DNA of 64,000 nucleotides from Pigmentiphaga sp. H8 (lineage in GTDB: Bacteria; Pseudomonadota; Gammaproteobacteria; Burkholderiales; Burkholderiaceae_B), in the NCBI RefSeq assembly GCF_003854895.1, contig NZ_CP033966.1:5394001-5458000 (forward strand). Direction: 5' to 3'. The position numbers and the translations under genes were made by a program. Below, piece by piece: positions 58,650-64,000 of this stretch. How positions within the stretch are numbered: position 1 is the stretch's first letter; every line of letters starts with the position of its first letter. The notes beneath the pieces are model-generated. The model was not told the origin of the DNA. It made no database searches and was given only the letters and a program-made list of their open reading frames with translations.

Positions 58650-59237
58650 ATGCCGAGAATCGACCTGCCCACGCCCGAAACCATGAGCCCGGAACAGCGC
58701 CGGGTGCACGACAAAGTCATCGCCGGCAAGCGTGGCCGGCTGCGGGGCCCGCTGCGCGCCGCGCTGTACAACCCCGAGCTGGCCGACCGCTGGTCGGCCA
58801 TGGGCGAGCTGCTGCGCTACGACACCACGCTGCCGCCCCGGCTGTCGGAACTGGCCATCCTGGTCACCGCGCGGGCCTGCAGTTCGCCTTTCGAGTGGGC
58901 CGCCCACAAGACCGAGGCCGAGAAGGCGGGCGTGGAAGCCTGGGTCATCGAGGCGCTGCGCGAGCGCCGCATCCCCGTTGAACTGACGCCGGACGACGCG
59001 CTGGTGGTGCGCTACGCCAGCGAGCTGAACGCCCACCGGTCGGTGTCCGACGCCACCTATGCCGCCGCGCTGGCCCGCTTCGGCGCGCGCACCCTGGTGG
59101 AACTGACCGCGCTGGTCGGCTACTACACGCTGGTGGCGATGACGCTGAACGCGCACCAGATCCCGCTGGAACCCGGCGTCGTCGCCGCCTTTCCGCTGCC
59201 CCAGGACGACCCGGCGGTATGGGGCAAGGCCCGATGA
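58650..59237 (+). CDS. Carboxymuconolactone decarboxylase family protein
   Basis: A 195-residue all-helical protein of the CMD/AhpD fold. Core region RLSELAILVTARACSSPFEW then AAHKTEAEKAG carries one Cys and the conserved His of the family; the second Cys typical of AhpD peroxidases is missing, so redox activity is unlikely and a ring-cleavage role such as gamma-carboxymuconolactone decarboxylation is more plausible. GAGAGGAG precedes the ATG. It overlaps the LigI-like hydrolase by 4 bases (ATGA). Confidence 0.82.
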   Translation: MPRIDLPTPETMSPEQRRVHDKVIAGKRGRLRGPLRAALYNPELADRWSAMGELLRYDTTLPPRLSELAILVTARACSSPFEWAAHKTEAEKAGVEAWVIEALRERRIPVELTPDDALVVRYASELNAHRSVSDATYAAALARFGARTLVELTALVGYYTLVAMTLNAHQIPLEPGVVAAFPLPQDDPAVWGKAR

Positions 59238-60067
59238 GCGACACCGCGCGACAGGTTACCCCGATCACGGGCTGGGATTGCCACAACCACCTGCTGGGCC
59301 CCTACGACCGCTTTCCGCTGGCGGCTGAACGCAGCTACACCCCGCCCGAGGCGCTGATCGCGGACCACTCGGCCATGCTGGCCAGCCAGGGGCTGTCGCA
59401 TGCGGTGCTGGTGCATCCCAGCGCGTATGGGGAAGACTATGCGCTGCTGTTCCACGCGCTGTCGGCGCACGACCACCTGCGCGGCGTCATCGTCGCGCGG
59501 CCCGGCACGCCGCTGGATCTGGGCACGTTGCGCGAACGTGGCGTGCGCGCGCTGCGCTACAGCCACCGCGGCGGCACGGCCGGGAATTTCGCCGGCAGCG
59601 CCTCGATCGACGACCTGCGGCAAATGGCGCACGCGGTGGCCGATGCCGGCCTGCACGTCGAGCTCTGGACCGACTGCCAGGCGCTGCCCGGCATCGCCCC
59701 CCTGCTGGCAAGCCTGCCCTGCCCGGTCGTGATCGACCACATGGGCAGCTTCGACGTGGACGCGGGCACGAACGACGCGGGTTTCCAGCAACTGGTCCGG
59801 CTGCTGGGCGAAGGCAAGGCCTGGGTCAAGCTGTCGGCCTACCGCAGCCTGCTGAAGGCACCGGACCTGGAGCCCGGCCGCCCCTTCCATCGCGCGCTGG
59901 TCCAGGCCAATCCCGACCAGCTCGTCTGGGGCAGCGACTGGCCCCACATCCGCATCGATCCGTGGCCCGGCACGCGCCGGCTGTTCGATGCCTTCCTTGC
60001 CTGGACCGGCAGCGAACCGCTGGCGCGCCGGATCCTGATCGACAACCCGACCCGGCTCTACGCGTAG
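59234..60067 (+). CDS. Amidohydrolase-family lactonase (2-pyrone-4,6-dicarboxylate hydrolase LigI-like)
   Basis: A 277-residue barrel hydrolase. The metal-binding pair is in GWDCHNHLLGPYDRFPL, with later His in CPVVIDHMGSFD and Asp in LVWGSDWPH. The opening matches the LigI style of DxHxHxxGPxxxFP. LigI opens 2-pyrone-4,6-dicarboxylate in protocatechuate 4,5-cleavage. ATG 59234 is coupled to the CMD-family stop by overlap, so both likely serve ring-fission product breakdown. Confidence 0.85.
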   Translation: MSDTARQVTPITGWDCHNHLLGPYDRFPLAAERSYTPPEALIADHSAMLASQGLSHAVLVHPSAYGEDYALLFHALSAHDHLRGVIVARPGTPLDLGTLRERGVRALRYSHRGGTAGNFAGSASIDDLRQMAHAVADAGLHVELWTDCQALPGIAPLLASLPCPVVIDHMGSFDVDAGTNDAGFQQLVRLLGEGKAWVKLSAYRSLLKAPDLEPGRPFHRALVQANPDQLVWGSDWPHIRIDPWPGTRRLFDAFLAWTGSEPLARRILIDNPTRLYA

Positions 60068-60073
60068 GGCGGC

Positions 60074-60688
60074 TCATCCTTCCAGCACGGGCTCCGTGCG
60101 CCGGAAGGACGGCCGCGCCGCGACCTCGTCGTACCACGCGGCCAGATAGGGCGCCCGTTCGCGCCATTGCAACGCGCCGAAGCGGAAATCCAGGTAGCCC
60201 AGCGCGCAGCCCATGCCGATGTGGCCGATGCCGAACGGCGCCGCCGCCAGTTCGCGCGCCTCGCCTTCCAGCCTTTGCAACGACGCCTCGGTCTTGATCC
60301 GGAAGGCGTCGATGAGCGCGTCCGAACGCTGCGCGCCGTCCCGGTCGGCTTCGTTGCGCCAGAGGATCAGCACGTCCAGCAAGCCGTCGGCGAAGGCGTG
60401 CCAGCGCAGCGTCCGCCATTTCTCCGGCCCCCGGGCGGGGAAAAGGCGGACGCCGGCCAGGTCGTCCAGGTATTCGCAGATGACCGCCGAATCGAACAGG
60501 GCGGACCCGTCGTCCAGCACCAGCGTGGGGATCTTGCTGAGCGGATTGTCCCGCATGATCTGCGGATTCGGCCGCAGCATGGCCGCCACCGACCGCACCA
60601 GCTCCACGCGGTCCTCCAGCCGGAGTTCGTGCAGGCACACCATGACCTTGCGCACATAGGGCGACTTGGGCGACCAGTGCAGCTTCAT
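60074..60688 (-). CDS. Glutathione S-transferase
   Basis: A 204-residue GST. The thioredoxin-like N-terminus has HWSPKSPYVRKVMVCLHE, with the Ser of the active site, and SKIPTLVLDDGSALFDSAVI as the gamma-glutamyl-binding cis-Pro region. A helical C-terminal domain follows. AAGGAGA precedes the ATG. It lies 11 bases after the CoA transferase on the same strand, so a shared role such as maleylpyruvate- or thioester-type isomerisation is possible. Confidence 0.9.
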   Translation of the reverse strand: MKLHWSPKSPYVRKVMVCLHELRLEDRVELVRSVAAMLRPNPQIMRDNPLSKIPTLVLDDGSALFDSAVICEYLDDLAGVRLFPARGPEKWRTLRWHAFADGLLDVLILWRNEADRDGAQRSDALIDAFRIKTEASLQRLEGEARELAAAPFGIGHIGMGCALGYLDFRFGALQWRERAPYLAAWYDEVAARPSFRRTEPVLEG

Positions 60689-60699
60689 GCGTGTCTCCT

Positions 60700-61929
60700 T
60701 CAGATGGCGCCGGCGGCGCGCAGGGCCTCGATGCCGGCGGCGTCGTAGCCCAGTTCGGCCAGGATCTCGGCGCTGTGCTGGCCCAGCGTGGGCGGCGCCG
60801 CCAGGCCCGGCAGCGCGGCATCGGCGAAGCGCATGGGACTGGCGACCTGCGGGACCTGCCCTCCGCTGGGATGCTCGATATGACGCAGGAGGCCGCGCGC
60901 GATCGCCTGCGGTTCCTCGAACACCTCGGCCACCGAATTGATCGGCCCGCAGGGCACACCCGCGCCATCCAGCAGGGCCAGCAGGCTCGCGCGGTCGCGG
61001 CGGGCGAGATCCTCGCGCAGCATGGCCGACAACTGTTCGATGTTGCGCACGCGCTGCGCATTGGTGGCATAGCGTTCGTCCGCCGCCCATTGCGCGTGGC
61101 CCAGGGCCTCGCACAGCTTGCGGAACTGGCCGTCGTTGCCGACCACCAGGATGATGTCGCCGTCGGCGCAGCGGTAGACGTCCTGCGGCTGGATGTTGGG
61201 ATGGGCGTTGCCGTTGCGACGCGGCGGCTTGCCGGACACGAGATAGTTCATGGCCTGGTTGGCCAGGGTGGCCACCTGCACGTCGAACATGCCGATGTCG
61301 ATATATTCGCCCTGCCCCGTCTCGTTGCGCCGGGCCAGCGCGGCCAGCACGGCCACGGCCGTGTACATGCCGGTCATCAGGTCGACGATGGGCACGCCCA
61401 CCTTCTGCGGACCGCCGCCGGGACGGCCGTCGCGTTCGCCGGTCACGCTCATCAGGCCGCCCATGGCCTGTATCAGGAAGTCGTACGCGGGCTGGTCGCG
61501 GCGCGGGCCGGTCTGCCCGAAGCCGGTGACCGAGCAATAGATCAGCCGGGGGTTCAGCGCCCGCAGCGACGCCTCGTCCAGGCCGTAGCGCGCCAGCGTG
61601 CCGACCTTGTAGTTCTCCAGCAGGATGTCGGCGCGCAGGGCCAGCTCGCGCACGACGCGCTGGCCCTCGGGCGTATCCAGCCCGATGGTGATCGACCGCT
61701 TGCCGCGGTTGACCGCGAGGTAATAGCCGGCCTCCTCGGTGTCCTCGCCGCGGCCGTCCTTCAGGAAGGGCGGTCCCCAGGCGCGCGTGTCGTCGCCGCT
61801 GCCCGGGCGCTCCACCTTGATGACGTCGGCCCCCAGGTCGGCCAGGGTCTGGCTGGCCCAGGGGGCGGCCAGGATGCGGCTCAGGTCCAGGACTTTGACG
61901 TGCGACAACGGGCCCGTCGATCGATGCAT
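60700..61929 (-). CDS. CaiB/BaiF-family (class III) CoA transferase
   Basis: A 409-residue CoA transferase with all family marks: VKVLDLSRILAAPWASQ, LADLGADVIKVERPG and the catalytic Asp in PAYDFLIQAMGG. It swaps CoA onto a carboxylic acid using a donor thioester. Unlike the one at 7296, the Asp is present. GGAGGA lies 4 bases before the ATG. It heads a two-gene unit with GST, and is divergent from the ketopantoate reductase gene. Substrate unknown. Confidence 0.92.
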   Translation of the reverse strand: MHRSTGPLSHVKVLDLSRILAAPWASQTLADLGADVIKVERPGSGDDTRAWGPPFLKDGRGEDTEEAGYYLAVNRGKRSITIGLDTPEGQRVVRELALRADILLENYKVGTLARYGLDEASLRALNPRLIYCSVTGFGQTGPRRDQPAYDFLIQAMGGLMSVTGERDGRPGGGPQKVGVPIVDLMTGMYTAVAVLAALARRNETGQGEYIDIGMFDVQVATLANQAMNYLVSGKPPRRNGNAHPNIQPQDVYRCADGDIILVVGNDGQFRKLCEALGHAQWAADERYATNAQRVRNIEQLSAMLREDLARRDRASLLALLDGAGVPCGPINSVAEVFEEPQAIARGLLRHIEHPSGGQVPQVASPMRFADAALPGLAAPPTLGQHSAEILAELGYDAAGIEALRAAGAI

Positions 61930-62103
61930 ACATTCCTCCGCGTGCGCGCCGATGGCCGGACGCGTCTCGTCCGTCCGCGCCTGTCGCCGCTGTCCGGACT
62001 CTAGGGGCGCGGCGCGGGCTTGCCTACTGCCTGCGCCGGCAAGACTGCAATGCGTCCATGCGCATAACGTGGGCGCTATATCCCCGGCGCGCAGGCAGAA
62101 ATG

Positions 62104-62124
62104 CCGCGCGGGTACACCGCGCGG
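62104..62124. repeat. Short inverted repeat in the CoA-transferase / reductase divergent spacer
   Basis: CCGCGCGG occurs twice (62104-62111 and 62117-62124) with GTACA-like spacing, each copy itself palindromic. The 250-base spacer from 61930 to 62180 otherwise shows no clear promoter, RNA or gene. Confidence 0.3.
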
Positions 62125-62180
62125 GCGGCGCGGGCCGGAATAATGGACCGCATCGCCAACGCATTCCGGAGACACCACCG

Positions 62181-63221
62181 ATGGACGACGCGCACGACCG
62201 GACCCCGTCCGACCCTGGCCGCATGAGGATAGGCGTCGCGGGCGCGGGCGCGATAGGCGGCTTCCTGGCCGCGCGCCTGGCCCTGGCGGGCAACGACGTC
62301 AGCGTGCTGGCGCGCGGCGCCACGCTGCGCGCGCTGGACGAATACGGCATCCGGCTGGACAGTGGCGGCACGCGCTCGGCCGCCCGCGTCCGCGCCAGCG
62401 ACGATCCCGGACGGCTGGGCCCGCAGGACCTGCTGATCCTGGCGGTCAAGTCGCCGTCGCTGCCCGGGCTGGCCGACCGCCTGGGCCCCATGATCGGGCC
62501 GGACACCCTGGTGCTGCCCGCGTTGAACGGCGTGCCGTGGTGGTTCTTCCAATCGGGCGACGGCCCCCTGGCGGGCCACCGGCTGCGCGCCGTGGATCCC
62601 GACGGCCGGCTCGAACGCGCCATTCCCGCGGACCGCGTCCTGGGTTTCGTGGTGTTCCCGTCCAGCTCCAGCCCCGAGCCCGGCGTGGTCGCCCACGCCT
62701 CGGGGTCGCGGCTGGTGGTGGGCGAACCGGCAGGCGGCGCCAGCCCGCGCGCGCGGCGCGCGGCCGACAGCCTGGCCGGTGCCGGCTTCGAGGCCTCCGC
62801 CAGCCCCGACATCCGCCGCATTGTCTGGGAAAAACTGCTGGGCAATGCCTGCTTCAACCCGGTCAGCCTGCTGACGGGCTCGCACACCGACCTCCTGATC
62901 GACGACGAACGCGTCAACCGCCTGTTCCAGGCCATGATGCGCGAACTCCTGGCCGTGGGCGACGCGCTGGGCCTGCCGCTGGCCATCGAGCCCCCGGCGC
63001 GGCTGGCGGTCACGCGCAAGCTGGGCCACATCAAGACCTCCATGCTGCAGGACGTGGAAGCGGGCCGCGCGGTGGAACTGGACAGCATCCTGGGTGCCGC
63101 CGTCGAGATCGCCGGCGAACTGGGCGTGCCGGCGCCGCTGCTCGACACCGTCTACGCGCTGGCGCGGGTGCGCGCCGAGCGGCTGGGCCTGTACGCCCCG
63201 CCGTTAACGCCCACGCCATAG
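62181..63221 (+). CDS. 2-dehydropantoate 2-reductase (ketopantoate reductase, PanE-like)
   Basis: A 346-residue NADPH-dependent reductase. The Rossmann motif is VAGAGAIGGFLAARLAL, and the catalytic Lys lies in the RIVWEKLLGNACFNPVSLLT block with DNA-typical family wording after it. PanE makes pantoate for coenzyme A, but many paralogues act on other 2-oxo acids; proximity to Bug and CoA-transferase genes favours such a paralogue. ATG 62181 has GGAGA; a second start at 62223 is possible. Confidence 0.85.
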   Translation: MDDAHDRTPSDPGRMRIGVAGAGAIGGFLAARLALAGNDVSVLARGATLRALDEYGIRLDSGGTRSAARVRASDDPGRLGPQDLLILAVKSPSLPGLADRLGPMIGPDTLVLPALNGVPWWFFQSGDGPLAGHRLRAVDPDGRLERAIPADRVLGFVVFPSSSSPEPGVVAHASGSRLVVGEPAGGASPRARRAADSLAGAGFEASASPDIRRIVWEKLLGNACFNPVSLLTGSHTDLLIDDERVNRLFQAMMRELLAVGDALGLPLAIEPPARLAVTRKLGHIKTSMLQDVEAGRAVELDSILGAAVEIAGELGVPAPLLDTVYALARVRAERLGLYAPPLTPTP

Positions 63222-63244
63222 CAGCTTTGCACGGCGGCGCCTAT

Positions 63245-63260
63245 CCGGCGGCGAAGCCGG
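63245..63260. terminator. Small hairpin after the ketopantoate reductase gene
   Basis: CCGGC / GCCGG with a 6-base loop, no T-run, in the 100-base gap before the final Bug gene. A weak terminator candidate. Confidence 0.25.
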
Positions 63261-63322
63261 CCCGATACCATGCCCGGACATCGACAAAACAGGCGGCCAC
63301 GTCCGCCACGGAGGAGACTGCC

Positions 63323-64000
63323 ATGCACGCCAGACGCCTTGCGGCATGCCTGATCGCGAGCTGCACCCTGGGACTCTTCACGGCGCCGGCCATGGCGCAG
63401 GGCGCCTCGTGGCCCACGCGGCCGATCCGCTTCATCGTGCCCTTCCCGCCCGGCGGCCCGACCGACACCTATGTGCGCACCATCGCCGGCCCCCTGGGCG
63501 AGGCGCTCAAGCAGACCATCGTCGTCGAGAACCGCGCGGGCGCGGGCGGCTCGATCGGCACGGCCGCCGTGGCCAAGGCGGCGCCGGACGGCTACACCAT
63601 GGGCCTGGGCGCCGGCGGCGCGCTGATGGTCATGCCTCACCTGATGAAGGTCCCCTACTCGGTCACGCAGGACCTGACCTACGTCTCCAGCCTGGCGCAG
63701 GTGCCCGCCGTCATCGCGGTCAACGCCAAGTCCGGCATCACCAACATGGCGCAATTCCTGGAGCGTGCCCGCAGCCATCCCGGCAAGATGAACTACGCCA
63801 GCGCGGGCACCGGCACCATGGTCCACCTGGCCGGCGAACGATTCAAGCGCGAAGCCGGCATCGACATCGTCCACGTTCCCTATGCCGGCGCGGCCCCCGC
63901 CATCACCGACCTCCTGGGCGGACAGGTCGAGTCCATGGTCTCGGACCTGACGCCCATCCTGCCCCATGTGCAGGCGGGCACGGTCCGGGTCCTGGCGGTG
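63323..64000 (+). CDS. Bug/TctC-family periplasmic solute receptor, 3' end beyond the window
   Basis: 226 codons are present and the frame is still open at the window edge; a full receptor would need about 100 more. The signal peptide ends near TAPAMAQ. Motifs: WPTRPIRFIVPFPPGGPTD, VVENRAGAGGSIGTAAVA, PDGYTMG, HVPYAGAAPAITDLLGG. A strong GGAGGAGA precedes ATG 63323. Located 102 bases after the ketopantoate-reductase-like gene on the same strand and possibly co-transcribed with it. Confidence 0.9.
   Translation, partial: MHARRLAACLIASCTLGLFTAPAMAQGASWPTRPIRFIVPFPPGGPTDTYVRTIAGPLGEALKQTIVVENRAGAGGSIGTAAVAKAAPDGYTMGLGAGGALMVMPHLMKVPYSVTQDLTYVSSLAQVPAVIAVNAKSGITNMAQFLERARSHPGKMNYASAGTGTMVHLAGERFKREAGIDIVHVPYAGAAPAITDLLGGQVESMVSDLTPILPHVQAGTVRVLAV

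Noticed and set aside
60074..61933. A single open frame reading through the GST region and across the CoA transferase, suggesting a fusion
   Set aside because: The GST has its own ATG and a strong AAGGAGA site at 60688, and the CoA transferase ends in a different frame with its own stop at 60700. The upstream part is a shadow.
1..64000. CRISPR arrays, tRNA or rRNA genes, insertion sequences
   Set aside because: No regularly spaced repeats, no tRNA cloverleaf or rRNA segment and no transposase-like protein was recognised on reading both strands by eye. A tRNAscan or ISfinder run would be the decisive check.

Overview
This is a GC-rich, gene-dense bacterial chromosome segment. Its content points to a betaproteobacterium of the order Burkholderiales, most likely family Alcaligenaceae (Bordetella/Achromobacter type). 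The main reason is the gene repertoire: eight periplasmic Bug/TctC-type solute receptors, seven LysR regulators, two CaiB-type CoA transferases, a PhaM-like PHA granule protein, and a glmU - Lrp/AsnC - glmS order. No rRNA, tRNA, CRISPR array or insertion sequence was seen. This placement is inference from content, not a database match.

Layout. 0-3.4 kb: an aldehyde dehydrogenase and SDR dehydrogenase pair divergent from a LysR gene. 3.4-9.4 kb: an SbmA/YddA-type ABC exporter, then LysR divergent from Bug - CaiB CoA transferase - CitE-type lyase, a plausible dicarboxylate activation and cleavage route. 9.5-16.1 kb: more conserved genes (hydroxyacid dehydrogenase, MidA-type methyltransferase, FolM-like pteridine reductase, FolB, TtcA), interrupted by a 714-residue predicted Tat-exported lipoprotein of unknown function. 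16.1-20.2 kb: an NMT1/SsuA-type ABC importer whose operon is split by a type II toxin-antitoxin module, then LysR. 20.2-28 kb: a Bug - DsbA-fold isomerase - NDP-forming acyl-CoA synthetase - crotonase operon in which the crotonase looks like a multifunctional FadB/FadJ protein missing its dehydrogenase core. A LysR gene and a DapA-type lyase - Bug pair follow.

28-37.4 kb is largely housekeeping: DUF3108 protein, FAH-family hydrolase, PhaM-like protein, FIST protein, exported glutathione peroxidase, DUF6279 lipoprotein, GlmU, Lrp regulator, GlmS. 37.5-47.4 kb is a catabolic island: MarR divergent from an MhpA-like flavin hydroxylase, then a six-gene operon (NTF2-like protein, Bug, NicC/salicylate-hydroxylase-like enzyme, Bug, isochorismatase-fold hydrolase, ACMSD-like amidohydrolase) divergent from LysR. 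47.5-50 kb: Bug - UbiD decarboxylase, divergent from a second LysR gene. 50-55.9 kb: photolyase and MarR, divergent from Bug - Rieske oxygenase - Gfo/Idh dehydrogenase, a phthalate-dioxygenase-like set. 55.9-64 kb: LysR - tetrapyrrole methylase, crotonase, a carboxymuconolactone-decarboxylase-family/LigI-like pair, CaiB - GST, a ketopantoate-reductase-like gene, and a final Bug gene cut by the window edge.

Overall this looks like a scavenging genome region. Small catabolic cassettes, each with its own periplasmic receptor and regulator, alternate with housekeeping genes. The most unusual items are the Tat lipoprotein (11.7-13.9 kb), the internally deleted FadB/FadJ-like crotonase (23.9-25.0 kb), a possible ribosome-site-masking hairpin before a TTG-start lyase gene (27.9 kb), the toxin-antitoxin pair inside a transporter operon (17.7-18.3 kb), and the double-Bug monooxygenase operon (39.8-45.3 kb).
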